NCBI RefSeq assembly: GCF_002949795.1
Contig: NZ_CP026692.1
Coordinates: 927,501 to 991,500 of the forward strand
Length of the DNA: 64,000 bases
Source: Nostoc sp. 'Lobaria pulmonaria (5183) cyanobiont'
Lineage (GTDB): Bacteria; Cyanobacteriota; Cyanobacteriia; Cyanobacteriales; Nostocaceae
Reading direction: 5' to 3'
The notes under the pieces: generated by a model
Told to the model about the DNA's origin: nothing
The model's database searches: none
Seen by the model: only the letters and a program-made list of their open reading frames with translations
Position numbers and translations under genes: made by a program
In this document: positions 28,336 through 38,000 of the stretch, one piece after another
How positions within the stretch are numbered: position 1 is the stretch's first letter
How the letters are laid out: each line of letters starts with the position of its first letter

Positions 28336-28442
28336 TATAGCGGTTTCTATTCAGATGCGGTACAACATTATATTGCGAGGTGTAGGGGCACGGCAGTGCC
28401 GTGCCCTTACGGGTATACCTCACGTAAACGAGAACCGCTATA
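28336..28442. repeat. Palindromic dispersed element, about 107 bp
   Basis: Ends TATAGCGGTTTCT (28336-28348) and AGAACCGCTATA (28431-28442) are imperfect inverted repeats. Inside lies the near-perfect palindrome GGGCACGGCA-G-TGCCGTGCCC (28386-28406). No coding capacity. It has the features of a Nostoc MITE-type repeat, and a related end (CGTAAACGAGAA type) recurs at 50430-50450. The rest of 28282-28676 shows no gene. Confidence 0.7.
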
Positions 28443-28676
28443 TACAGTGCAAATCATCATTTGACAAAAGTTAAGCATACGCAATGGTGATAAGCGATCG
28501 CTTCACTAATTGACCTTAGAGGATGTTTTAAAAGTCCACTTGTCGGTATCAAAAGTTCTAGATCCCTCTAAATTCCCCTTAAAAAGGGGGTTAGGGGAGA
28601 TATAAAAGTGCCTAAAATCCTCTAACTACTAACCAAAAACAAAGCATCTTCAATTTTGCTCCTAAATTATTTGTTG

Positions 28677-29363
28677 TTAATGGCTAGCAACATCATTTTT
28701 TACCAAAACTGTTAAACAGCAACAACTAGCAGCTAGCTTTATTGGACTTAAAGCTTCACTTTTTAATACAATAAAAGTGCCTAATCCGATAAGAACAAAA
28801 GGCACAAGATTATTAACATAGTGAGTCAATACATTAGCTATGACTCTGTTATTAATTAATTTGTATGCAGCGTAGCACCAAACTCCTAACAATAGAAAAA
28901 ATAATCCAATAATTACCAAAAAAGTCTCTAAGTTGCTGCTAGCAAATAAAGGCACATAGACACTAATATTATCGCTACCATTGGCAATTGTAACAGCTGC
29001 CACACTATATACTTGGGGAGAAAAGAAGCTAGGAATTGTTGATGCTTCACCTTCTTCTGTTCCAGCTACAACTTCTTTTGATGAATCTTCTTCCCGATTC
29101 ACTAAGCTACTGATACCTATGGACATTGGTAGTAAACCAAGTAATCCAATCCAGCTTTTTGATAAAACTAACCCACCAAATAAACCAGGAAGACTAAGAA
29201 TTAACAGAACCGTAAAACCTAGAAACTGGCCCGTAACTATATGCCGAGGGCGAAAGTTAGCATTTATTTGAGAAAAAAACAATAATAGAATGACAATATC
29301 ATCAATATTAGTGGCAATGAACGCAATTGACCCTGTAGTAATTGCAGTAACTAACTCATTCAT
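28677..29363 (-). CDS. CadD-like cadmium-resistance/export membrane protein
   Basis: A 228-residue membrane protein of the CadD family, with five or six hydrophobic segments. Signatures are FIATNIDDIVILLLFFSQ at the N-terminus (Asp pair in the first membrane helix) and AAVTIANGSDNISVYVPLF in the middle. CadD proteins export or sequester cadmium and related cations. It is divergently arranged with a second CadD-like gene at 29779-30441, with 415 bp between them. The last 25 residues (LAASCCCLTVLVKNDVASH) are unusually Cys-rich. Confidence 0.82.
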   Translation of the reverse strand: MNELVTAITTGSIAFIATNIDDIVILLLFFSQINANFRPRHIVTGQFLGFTVLLILSLPGLFGGLVLSKSWIGLLGLLPMSIGISSLVNREEDSSKEVVAGTEEGEASTIPSFFSPQVYSVAAVTIANGSDNISVYVPLFASSNLETFLVIIGLFFLLLGVWCYAAYKLINNRVIANVLTHYVNNLVPFVLIGLGTFIVLKSEALSPIKLAASCCCLTVLVKNDVASH

Positions 29364-29778
29364 ATTTCCTGGGTTTTTTTATCACTAAAACTTGGTTTCT
29401 TGTTTAAGAATTACTTAGTCTAATTCCAAACCTCCCATAGTTTTGAGGCTAGGGAAGCTGTTGTGGTGGTTGTGGGGTTAGGGTTGGATAACTTCGATTA
29501 TTATTCCGTTTTCTATGATGACTATGATTAACTTTTGGTTACATACTTGTAAATTTTCCCGCCGGCTTACTTGTGAGGATAATTACTTTGTCATTTTAAA
29601 GCTTAGTTGTGCTAGAAGGTTAAAATAATTTGTAATTGAATTAGTTGGTAATTTAGACCCCAACTTTCTTCTAGACCACCAATAAATATAATTTTGTGGG
29701 GGACTTCAACCCAATAATTACGAATTACGAATTAGTGAATTTGGTATGGTGGTAAATTGTAGATTCTAAAAATCCAGC
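29364..29778. other. Intergenic region between the divergent CadD-like genes
   Basis: No gene is supported here. It is AT-rich with a few direct repeats (AATTACGAATTACGAATTAG near 29718) and must hold the promoters of both flanking genes. No clear metal-regulator operator could be picked out by eye. Confidence 0.5.
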
Positions 29779-30441
29779 ATGAGTCAGCTAGGGACAGCCT
29801 TCAGTGAAGGGATAATTGCCTTCATCGCCACTAACATAGATGACATCATTATCTTGTTAATCTTTTTTTCACAGGTAGATGTTAACTTTCGGCGGCGGCA
29901 TATCTTACTTGGTCAATATCTGGGTTTTACAGCCATTATCATCGCTAGCTTACCAGGATTTTTTGGGGGATTGGTTGTACAGCGAGAATGGATAGGATTG
30001 CTAGGATTGTTACCAATTGCTATTGGTATTCAGCAATTAGTATCTAGAAAAGAAGAAACTATAACAGTTCAGACAGTCAGTAGTGATTTTAGACAGTCTA
30101 CACCTACTAACCCAGTATTGTCTTTTATTTTGAGTGTTTTGCATCCCCAAACCTATAAAGTTGCAGCAGTAACGATCGCTAATGGTGGTGACAATATTAG
30201 TATATATATTCCTTTGTTCGCAGGTCACAATCTTGCCAGTTTGGGAGTAATTCTAGGTATATTTTTTATCATGGTAGGGGTTTGGTGTGCGATCGCTTAT
30301 TTTTTAAGCCGTCAACCTACTATTGCTGATATTTTAAGTCGCTACGGTAACGCTGTTGTACCTTTTGTGTTAATTGGCTTGGGTCTGTTCATTATGTACG
30401 AACGAGGCACATTCACTCTACTACCTTGGGTAAGAGGTTAA
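29779..30441 (+). CDS. CadD-like cadmium-resistance/export membrane protein
   Basis: A 220-residue paralogue of the gene at 28677-29363: FIATNIDDIIILLIFFSQV, GQYLGFTAIIIASLPGFFGG and VAAVTIANGGDNISIYIPLF match the same positions. Five or six membrane segments. It lacks the Cys-rich tail of its partner. The pair may export different cations or differ in regulation. A thioredoxin-like or merR gene is not present next to it. Confidence 0.82.
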   Translation: MSQLGTAFSEGIIAFIATNIDDIIILLIFFSQVDVNFRRRHILLGQYLGFTAIIIASLPGFFGGLVVQREWIGLLGLLPIAIGIQQLVSRKEETITVQTVSSDFRQSTPTNPVLSFILSVLHPQTYKVAAVTIANGGDNISIYIPLFAGHNLASLGVILGIFFIMVGVWCAIAYFLSRQPTIADILSRYGNAVVPFVLIGLGLFIMYERGTFTLLPWVRG

Positions 30442-30498
30442 TCAATATTGGATGTTGGATGTTGAATGCTGGATTTGCAATTGGAAATCTCAAATTGG

Positions 30499-31296
30499 TT
30501 ACACCTGATGAACTAATTTCCAACTTACCATCATCAAAATGGCATAAATGATAAACCGTAGTGGGCGCTGGGGAGCTACTTGGCAGATTTTAGCACCTAG
30601 TAACACCCCAGGCACAGAGCCTAGCCATATAGGGAGTACCAAACTCCAATCAACAGTTCCCAAGCTCAGATGACCAAGGGCTGTAAACAGCAGTAAAATC
30701 GCTGCGTGTGAAATATCTGTACCCACTAACTTCCGGGCATCAAGGCGGAAAAACCCAATCAGCACTAGGGCAAACATTGAACCTGATGAGACGCTAGTTA
30801 GACCAACCAAACAGCCTAAAATTGCTCCCAAAGTAATTGTCATAAATCGACCAAAGTTAGTTTCTAAGTCTAACTTTGGCAGTTCGGGTAAATTAAATTT
30901 GGGGAAAAAAGTCAATAACAACAATTGCACTAGTGCTAACACTGTGACTAGCAAAATCATCCCGCCAAGCAAACGGAGCAAGATATTATCCAGGCTATAC
31001 TCACCTGTATATTTAATGAAGTGCAAAATCCCCACTCCGAACAATGAGCCTGGAATACTCCCAAATGCCAGCCATTTGACAACTTCTGTGTCAAGGGTTT
31101 TCTGTTCCCAATGCTTGACACTACCAACAATTTTCATTAAGGTGGCGGCCACAACATCAGAACTCACAGCGATGGAAGGCGGAACCTGAAAAATAAAAAT
31201 CAACATTGGGGTGATCAGAGACGCTCCACCAATTCCTGTCAAGCCAACGATGATACCAACAAAAAAGCTTAAGAACGGTAGTAATAAATAGTGCAT
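30499..31296 (-). CDS. TauE/SafE-family (TSUP) anion permease
   Basis: A 265-residue integral membrane protein of the TauE/SafE family with about eight hydrophobic segments. The N-terminal FVGIIVGLTGIGGASLITPML and the internal repeat LGAILGCLVGLTSVSSGSMF are the two halves of the TSUP signature. Members export or import sulfite, sulfoacetate or sulfate. Near cysE and cysK a sulfur-oxyanion role is likely, but the substrate cannot be read from the sequence. A TTG at 31317 would give seven more residues; I choose the ATG at 31296. Confidence 0.82.
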   Translation of the reverse strand: MHYLLLPFLSFFVGIIVGLTGIGGASLITPMLIFIFQVPPSIAVSSDVVAATLMKIVGSVKHWEQKTLDTEVVKWLAFGSIPGSLFGVGILHFIKYTGEYSLDNILLRLLGGMILLVTVLALVQLLLLTFFPKFNLPELPKLDLETNFGRFMTITLGAILGCLVGLTSVSSGSMFALVLIGFFRLDARKLVGTDISHAAILLLFTALGHLSLGTVDWSLVLPIWLGSVPGVLLGAKICQVAPQRPLRFIIYAILMMVSWKLVHQV

Positions 31297-32290
31297 ACTC
31301 TTCGGGGGTTTCAACAATTAGTTATTAGTTATCAGAGTCCTGTTGAGTCTCTCACTTCTATAAGTGAGCAGCGTCGGTAGGGGTTGATTAAATCCCCAAA
31401 CGAAGCCTTAATAACTTTTCACTGACTTAACTACGAGCAGCTAGAGAGCAGCAACTCAGGCAAACTTATAGCCCAGTGTTAGACAGGGCTAGTTATGACA
31501 AGTTATTGTCTTTCTCAAGGATTCCTGGACAACTTAAAACCTGTGTGGAAGTTTTTGTAAGCATAACGACTGGCATTTAGGTGAAACAGACTTTGATAAC
31601 TGCTTATTGGTCAGTCGCTCTACTAAACTCAACTTTTAACTGGGTTTTTCGGCGGTTGGACATATAAAACCACGTAAGGCGATGCACTTACCGTATTTTA
31701 CTAGTAAGCATGATTAAACGTCCAGCGTATTCGCGTTGTATATCGCTCAATTATCTGGAAAATACACCGCAGTCCATCAAACTCACTACGGACTGGTTGC
31801 TAAAAAATTTACCTACAAGTTAATAACCATAGGGATAATTCCAAATTTTGTTTTTTGCAATCCAGTCAAAATCCTGTTTAGCAAAGGTCAAATCGCCAAC
31901 ATTGCTGCTGAAATTTCTGATAAATGCCAAAATCCTGATTACTTATGGTAGAGGTAGCATCAAAGCTAACGGCGTCTATGACCAGGTGAAGTCTACATTG
32001 GCTGGACAGAATTGACAGCACTGTATGGTTTAGATCGTGGTCAAACTTTGGCTATTGTGCTATATAGCACCCTGACAATTAGGCGCGATCGCAAATGGCA
32101 AAAACTCTTACAGTATACCGAGCGAGTTTGGGGAATAGCCAATGCCTAGTTCTTTACTCAGTGTTTAAAAAAGCTTGACTTGCAAGCAACTATCATGCTA
32201 GTTTTATCAAACCATTCGGTCGGTAATATTTTATTTATAGCAATTTTCAATTCAATAAACTCCCTACTCCCTACTATCAAAATCGCTGTC
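31297..32290. other. Long intergenic region with degraded sequence
   Basis: Almost 1 kb without a supportable gene. A short plus-strand frame at about 31996-32148 (VYIGWTELTALYGLDRGQTL... to TAG) has protein-like character and may be the end of a decayed gene, but I cannot assign it. A small inverted repeat CTCACTTCTATAAGTGAG is at 31349-31366. ACCATTCGGTCGGT near 32211 could be an operator for the TetR gene that follows. Confidence 0.4.
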
Positions 32291-32878
32291 ATGTCCAAAG
32301 GCGAAGAAACAAAAACCAGAATTCTTCAGCAAGCAGCCGAACTGTTTAATCAACAAGGGTATGCAGGTTCATCAATGTCAGACATTATGCGTGTAACTGG
32401 ATTGCAGAAAGGAGGAATTTACAATCACTTCCAAAGCAAAGACGATCTCGCACTACAGGCTTTTGATTTTGCGATCGCTCGCATTAAGCAGCATACTAGA
32501 TTTGCATTACGAAGCAAACACCACGCAGTAGAACGTTTGCAAACAATCATTGGGGTGTTTAGTACCTTCGCAGAAAATCCACCGATCAAAGGAGGGTGTC
32601 CACTGCTGAATACTGCTGTGGAAAGTGATGATGCTCATCCGGCGTTGCGAGAACGTGCTCAACAAGCAATGAACTCTTGGCTGCATCTAATTTGTCGAAT
32701 TATTGAAAAAGGAATTGAAAAGGGTGAAATTCGCCCGGAAGTGAGTGCTGATGAAATCGCTACCATCATCATCGCAACACTGGAAGGAGGCATAATGATC
32801 AGCAAGCTTTATGGAGATTCAATTCATATACATAGGGTAATTAATCACCTGATTCAATACTTGGAAACTTCTCTTTAA
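32291..32878 (+). CDS. TetR/AcrR-family transcriptional regulator
   Basis: A 195-residue TetR-type repressor. The DNA-binding domain is ETKTRILQQAAELFNQQGYA with helix-turn-helix SSMSDIMRVTGLQKGGIYNHF (about residues 4-52), followed by a C-terminal ligand-binding domain (PIKGGCPLLNTAVESDDAHP). The frame is open from 32180, but family members start as MSKGEETKTRI, so the ATG at 32291 is chosen. The next gene, a thioesterase 41 bp downstream, is probably its partner or target. Confidence 0.9.
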   Translation: MSKGEETKTRILQQAAELFNQQGYAGSSMSDIMRVTGLQKGGIYNHFQSKDDLALQAFDFAIARIKQHTRFALRSKHHAVERLQTIIGVFSTFAENPPIKGGCPLLNTAVESDDAHPALRERAQQAMNSWLHLICRIIEKGIEKGEIRPEVSADEIATIIIATLEGGIMISKLYGDSIHIHRVINHLIQYLETSL

Positions 32879-32919
32879 TTGAACAGACCGAGCAGTATTA
32901 AAAAATATTAAGATAAATA

Positions 32920-33363
32920 ATGCTAGTAAATAACAACTTACACAGACCATTAGAAGTAGTATTAGCAATTCCTGTAAAAACATACGACATTGATTTTATG
33001 GGAATTGTGAGTAATATCGTATATATCAGATGGCTAGAGGATTTACGTCTAAAGTTTTTAGATGAACATTGGCAACTCAATCAACAAATTGAGCTAGGAT
33101 ATACACCGATTCTAGCCGGAACTGAAATTGAATATAAACGTCCGATAAAGATTATTGATCGGGTAATTGGACGTTTATGGCTGAGTAGTTTAGGACGCTT
33201 AAAGTGGACTGTGCAAGCTGAAATTTTATCTAACAATGAGTTAGCAGCAGTGGCTAGCCAGAAGGGTGGTTTTGTCAATCTGCAAAATAATCGTCTTATT
33301 CCCATTCCAGAGGAATTACAGAAAAAATATTTACAGTATCAACAAGGGATTCAAAAAATTTAA
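32920..33363 (+). CDS. Acyl-CoA thioesterase-like hotdog-fold protein
   Basis: A 147-residue single hotdog-domain protein of the 4-hydroxybenzoyl-CoA thioesterase type. The conserved Asp lies in YDIDFMGIVSNIVYIRWLED, where classical members have YxxTDxxGVVYHxxYxxW-E. It should hydrolyse an acyl-CoA or acyl-ACP. It follows a TetR-family gene in the same direction with 41 bp spacing. Substrate unknown. Confidence 0.8.
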   Translation: MLVNNNLHRPLEVVLAIPVKTYDIDFMGIVSNIVYIRWLEDLRLKFLDEHWQLNQQIELGYTPILAGTEIEYKRPIKIIDRVIGRLWLSSLGRLKWTVQAEILSNNELAAVASQKGGFVNLQNNRLIPIPEELQKKYLQYQQGIQKI

Positions 33364-34454
33364 TAATTAGGAATACTTCAATATTTTTTCGAGTTTTTAG
33401 AGACTGTTCGGTTTGTTTGTCAATATAATCTCGACTATAAGACCGATTCTTCATGAATACGCAAAAGAACTCCACTACCTGCGGCACCTCCCTTGCTAAG
33501 AGCAGCTTGGGAGGGGTCTCTAAAAACTTACTAATTTCTTGATGGTTCTCCTTAATCCCCTCTCTGTAAGCGGGGCTAGCATGTACACAAGTCGAAAAAA
33601 GCTCGATTTACTATTCCTCTGATTCCCATGTAGAGTATGGGAACGAGGAAAACCTCATCAAAGCTTAGGTTTTTAAGACTTGTGTGTGCAGCGTAGACAA
33701 GCAAGGAGGAGAGAGGAAGTGTAGCTTAAGCTCTTTGGGGTTATTCGGGTTTAATAAGCAATCAAGCGGACATGATATGAGAGGTCAAATATTCACAAAT
33801 ATTATGTTGAGTGGGCAAACAGCCAACTTTTTTATTGTCAATCTCGTAAATATACGGGAACTTCTTGTTTTGAGTTTTGGTCACTTTATGTCACTTTGAA
33901 TAGCAAGGCGGTTCTGACTCCAATCAATTAGGTATAGTCTAACTCAGGCATTGCAGCTTTATATGTCGTCCAATTTAACTGAACCCTAACTCTTTGGTAA
34001 ACCACTGTACCCATCTAAAGGTATGTACAAATGCTGTTATCCATTGTCAGCTTTTCCTGAATTGTCTTTATATATACAATAATTACACTTTGTTAGTCAG
34101 ATTAACGCAGACTTAAAGCACTTTCAAATCGCTAAAATGGATGTTTGCTTATGGAAAAATTTCGTCATATCCAACCAAATATTACCATAATTCTTTATAT
34201 CTATGCTAAAAGTTGATGAAAGCTCTATTAAACGACACTCCAAACACTTTTGCATCCAAAAACCTCTATACTAGACTAGACTTTGATAAATTTGAGAGTT
34301 TTGTTAATTGCAACACCAAAAACTATCAATTTTTAAATGAAATACTAGCGTATCTTATAGTCTATAGTTTTTAAGGTTTAGTCAAAACTATATCCAGTAT
34401 CATCAAAAAATTGCAAACTTCATCTGGTGCCAAAATCAAGTGGGGAGTGAAAAC
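33364..34454. other. Long non-coding region
   Basis: About 1.1 kb of AT-rich sequence with only short spurious frames. No homology, tRNA-like fold or repeat array was recognised by eye. Its right part must contain the promoter of the synthase gene at 34455. Confidence 0.5.
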
Positions 34455-35285
34455 ATGAATTTACGTAGAGATGCATTGCAAATCCTCAAAGAAACTAGCC
34501 GAACTTTTTATATCCCAATTAGTGTTTTACCGCCAGGATTGCAAGAAGCGGTAGCATCAGCATATTTGTGTATGCGTGCTATTGATGAAATTGAAGATCA
34601 TCCCGAACTAGATAACGCTACTAAAGCAAAGCTGTTAAGAACCATTAGCCTGACATTACAGGCAGGAGTTGATGGCTTCGCGGTAGATGCTTTCTTTGCA
34701 GGATTTAGTGGGTATGAGAATTCATTAGAAGAAGTCACTTTGAGGATTAGAGAATGGTCACTGCTAGCACCAGACACCATTGCACCTCGAATTTGGGATG
34801 CCACTGCTGCAATGGCAGACCGAATGGCTTACTGGGCAGAAAGAAACTGGAAAATTTACACAGAATCTGATTTGGATCGTTATACCTTTGGAGTTGCAGG
34901 TGCAGTGGGACTGTTACTTTCTGACTTGTGGACTTGGTATGATGGAACACAAACGAACCGTACCCAGGCAATTGGTTTTGGTCGAGGTTTACAAGCAGTT
35001 AATATCTTGCGTAATCATACTGAAGATTTGGGGCGTGGGGTAGAATTCTTCCCAGAAGGTTGGAGTGCAGAAAAGATGCAAGAGTATGCCCGGCGCAATC
35101 TAGGTCTGGCAGAAGCTTATATCAAAGACCTTCCTACGGGGCCAGCCTTAGATTTTTGTCAAATCCCCTTCACCTTGGCAAACGGCACTCTTGACGCCCT
35201 TGCTAATGGTAAAGAGAAACTCAGCCGCAGTGATGTTTTTGCACTAATCGAACAGCTGATTAGTGTGAACATGAAAGCTAGCTAA
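34455..35285 (+). CDS. Squalene/phytoene synthase-family protein
   Basis: A 276-residue trans-isoprenyl-diphosphate synthase-like enzyme that would join two C15 or C20 diphosphates head to head. Recognised from FYIPISVLPPGLQEAVASAYL, the first Asp-rich motif AIDEIEDHPE, and GRGLQAVNILRNHTEDLGRG for the second. In canonical enzymes the second motif is D-x-x-x-D (NILRDVxED); here the first Asp is Asn (RNHTED), so Mg-diphosphate binding may differ. A frame from GTG at 34440 exists, but GGGGAG lies 7-8 bases before the ATG at 34455, which I choose. No carotenoid or hopanoid genes are adjacent. Confidence 0.85.
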   Translation: MNLRRDALQILKETSRTFYIPISVLPPGLQEAVASAYLCMRAIDEIEDHPELDNATKAKLLRTISLTLQAGVDGFAVDAFFAGFSGYENSLEEVTLRIREWSLLAPDTIAPRIWDATAAMADRMAYWAERNWKIYTESDLDRYTFGVAGAVGLLLSDLWTWYDGTQTNRTQAIGFGRGLQAVNILRNHTEDLGRGVEFFPEGWSAEKMQEYARRNLGLAEAYIKDLPTGPALDFCQIPFTLANGTLDALANGKEKLSRSDVFALIEQLISVNMKAS

Positions 35286-35368
35286 TAATCTGTTAACGAC
35301 TAATGGAGATGATTCTAAATTGCCTCCAAATTTGGGCATCCAAAATCCTACAGCGATTTTCTGTAGGG

Positions 35369-35424
35369 GAGCCAGTGCGGTCTTGGGAGTCTCCCCAAGT
35401 ATAGTAACTGGCGTTGGGCACTGC
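35369..35424. repeat. Dispersed repeat (GGAGCCAGTGCGGTCTTGGG type)
   Basis: GGAGCCAGTGCGGTCTTGGG followed by a short palindrome (GGGAGTCTCCCC) and AACTGGCGTTGGGC is the same family as the element at 62440-62556. It lies in the 471-bp gap 35286-35756, which holds no gene and includes the promoter of the kinase gene. Confidence 0.55.
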
Positions 35425-35756
35425 CCTCCAATACCTTTAAATACTAATTCTCTCATGCAAAAACCCAGATTAAAGCTGACTTTTTCAATGGGATAGCAGC
35501 ACGATGCACGTCACAAGCCTTAAGAGAGCGTCATTAGGAATTACAAATTGGTATAAAGTAGGATAAACACTATTTGCCAATTTAAGTATAATAAATAATC
35601 TTGTTTAGCGATCGCTTTACGTAATTTCAGCTAAACTTTAGGAACTCTTCAAAGGATTTCCAGCAAAAATTACCTGGCAAGAGTTGATTAATGTCTAAAT
35701 AATTGAAAGGGAGTATAACACTCCCCGTGATTATTCGTGCAGCGAGTTGAGAGTGC

Positions 35757-37355
35757 ATGAGCTACTGCTTAAATCCTACCTGTTCCAATCCAGAAAATTT
35801 GGTATATAGCCAAAGGTGTCAGTCTTGTGGCTCGCAACTACTGTTGCGCGATCGCTATCAGGTGATCAAACCATTAGGTCAGGGTGGCTTTGGAGCGACC
35901 TTCCTAGCCAACGATCAAGGCTTACCAGGAGAACCGAGTTGCGTCATCAAACAATTACGCCCATCAGGAAGCGCCCCACACGTTTTGCAGATGGCCAGAG
36001 AACTCTTTGAACGAGAAGCCAAAACTCTAGGTAAGATTGGCAATCATCCCCAAGTACCAAGATTATTAGACTATTTTGAAGATCATGAGCAATTCTACTT
36101 AGTTCAAGAATATATCAGTGGCGATACCTTGCAAGAGGAGGTCAAACTTAACGGCATCTTGAGCGAAACTGGAGTCAAGCAATTTTTGAGCGAGATTTTG
36201 CCACTGTTGCAATACATCCACGAGCAAAAGGTGATTCACCGTGATATCAAGCCAGCCAACTTAATTCGCCGCACTCAAGATGCCAGAATGGTACTCATCG
36301 ACTTTGGTGCCGTCAAAAACCAAATTAGCCAAAGTGCGACAAGTCCATCAGGACAGACAGCATTAACTGCGTATGCTATTGGTACTCCTGGTTTTGCACC
36401 TCCAGAGCAAATGGCTATGCGTCCAGTCTACGCCAGTGATATTTATGCATTGGGGGTAACATGCATTTATTTACTGACTAGCAAAACTCCTAAAGATTTA
36501 GATTACAATCCCAATACTGGCGAGATGATGTGGGAGCAGCTTGTGCAAGTGAGCGATCACTTGGGCAATGTGTTACGAAAAATGTTAGAGGTGTCTGTAC
36601 GTAATCGCTATCAGTCAGCGGTAGAAGTTCTTAGAGCATTGGAAATAGAACCATACTTAGATAGTTTAGCAAAGGGTTTGCTGATTAAATCTGATAATGG
36701 ATCTAAAGAGCGAACACATAATTACCTAGAAAATTCTGCTGTTTTATCTAATCACCCTTCTACTGCTGTTACCAGTGCCGGAGTAGCACAGGTAGCGGCT
36801 GCAATTCGTGCTAGACGAGCCAAGACGGAAGCCGCAGGATTACACCAGGGTTTTGGGATGGCCAAATCAACGACTTTCACTAGCAACAGCAATGGTTCAC
36901 AAGTTCAAAATTCTAAAGTTGGGCGGAAGTTAGATACCCAAGGTTTATTAACAGCCTATCTGAAGGGAAGACGGGATTTTGCCTTACACAATTTAAATTT
37001 GCTGAATCTGCAAGGTGCTGATTTATCTCAAACAAATTTCCATTCTGCTCAATTGCAAAAAACCAATCTTCAGGGAGCTAATCTTCACAATAGTGACTTT
37101 GGCAGAGCCAGTCTCACTCGAGCAAATCTTAAAGATGCTAATTTGAGCAAAGCATACTTTAACCATGCTGATTTAGAAGGAGCAGACCTGCGAGGTGCAG
37201 ACCTTAGCAATGCTTATCTCAGTAATGCTAACCTCCGAGGAGCTAATCTGTGTGGTGCTAATCTCACCAGTGCCAAAATTTCTGATGAGCAGCTAGCACT
37301 AGCAAAAACAAATTGGATGACCGTGCGTCCCAATGGTAAACGAGGCTTGTTGTGA
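35757..37355 (+). CDS. Ser/Thr protein kinase with N-terminal Cys motif and C-terminal pentapeptide repeats (SpkB-like)
   Basis: A 532-residue kinase. An N-terminal Cys knuckle (C4, C9, C21, C24) precedes the kinase domain at about residues 34-300: GQGGFG loop, K65 in CVIKQL, HRDIKPANL catalytic loop, DFGAVK, and APPEQ in place of APE. A low-complexity linker is followed by pentapeptide repeats of the A(D/N)Lxx type at about 415-515, which form a rigid beta-helix for protein contact. This layout is that of cyanobacterial SpkB, a Cys-motif kinase linked to oxidative stress. It is preceded by 470 bp without genes and is probably monocistronic. Confidence 0.9.
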   Translation: MSYCLNPTCSNPENLVYSQRCQSCGSQLLLRDRYQVIKPLGQGGFGATFLANDQGLPGEPSCVIKQLRPSGSAPHVLQMARELFEREAKTLGKIGNHPQVPRLLDYFEDHEQFYLVQEYISGDTLQEEVKLNGILSETGVKQFLSEILPLLQYIHEQKVIHRDIKPANLIRRTQDARMVLIDFGAVKNQISQSATSPSGQTALTAYAIGTPGFAPPEQMAMRPVYASDIYALGVTCIYLLTSKTPKDLDYNPNTGEMMWEQLVQVSDHLGNVLRKMLEVSVRNRYQSAVEVLRALEIEPYLDSLAKGLLIKSDNGSKERTHNYLENSAVLSNHPSTAVTSAGVAQVAAAIRARRAKTEAAGLHQGFGMAKSTTFTSNSNGSQVQNSKVGRKLDTQGLLTAYLKGRRDFALHNLNLLNLQGADLSQTNFHSAQLQKTNLQGANLHNSDFGRASLTRANLKDANLSKAYFNHADLEGADLRGADLSNAYLSNANLRGANLCGANLTSAKISDEQLALAKTNWMTVRPNGKRGLL

Positions 37356-38000
37356 TTTTAAAGTGTGAACTACCCCAGCCTATAGACGGATGGGGTTTCC
37401 CAATTCGCCGGGAATAGCCTCTCTTGTCGCTGTACTTCTATCCGAATATTCTCCTAATATTAGATTCTAGATTAGCAGAATAGCCTTAACCTCTCTGTTT
37501 TGAAGTTCTCCATTTTTATTAACAATTTTAAAACTCTTATTTTATCAGAGTCACAAGGCTGAACTTTTCTTATATCTGGGAAAATTAGCCCTGATTCTTC
37601 TCGATAAAAACTTAAATTTATTCAGAATTGACCAAATATATATAATGTTTAGGTTGAGCGATAGTCATCAATATCACTAATATTAAGAAATATCCAAATA
37701 TTTAGTAAAAATACGTAGATATTTGTCAATACTTCATGAAATCTTTATGATTTTTATCTGTTACAAATAACAAATGATTATTTACAATAAACAATAAAGC
37801 ATAATAATTTTCTAAATATATTTTCATGCTTTTTATGGCTATAAAGAAAAGGGAATCTCACACCTAAAATTTTTAAAATAGAATGATCTAAACCACTAAA
37901 TTTTTCAGATGGCAGCAAAAAGCAAAAAATCAATTATCCCTGATTGTAGGCTGGAAAAGTATACCACAACCGAAATCAGGTAGTATCAGGTTTACGTATA
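37356..38000. other. AT-rich non-coding region
   Basis: 645 bp with no supportable gene. It is strongly AT-rich with runs of short A/T words; the right end holds the promoter of the FHA gene. A weak hairpin may follow the kinase stop (ACCCCAGCC...GGATGGGGT, 37371-37393), which could terminate that transcript. Confidence 0.45.

Noticed and set aside
31349..31366. Small inverted repeat CTCACTTCTATAAGTGAG considered as a riboswitch or RNA gene
   Set aside because: The stem is short and no conserved riboswitch core or RNA-gene sequence could be found around it.
31736..31951. Plus-strand frame of 71 codons in the gap before the TetR gene
   Set aside because: No homology, no ribosome site, and composition like the surrounding non-coding DNA.
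33684..33899. Open frame of 71 codons in the long gap before the synthase gene
   Set aside because: Low-quality sequence with no similarity or ribosome site.
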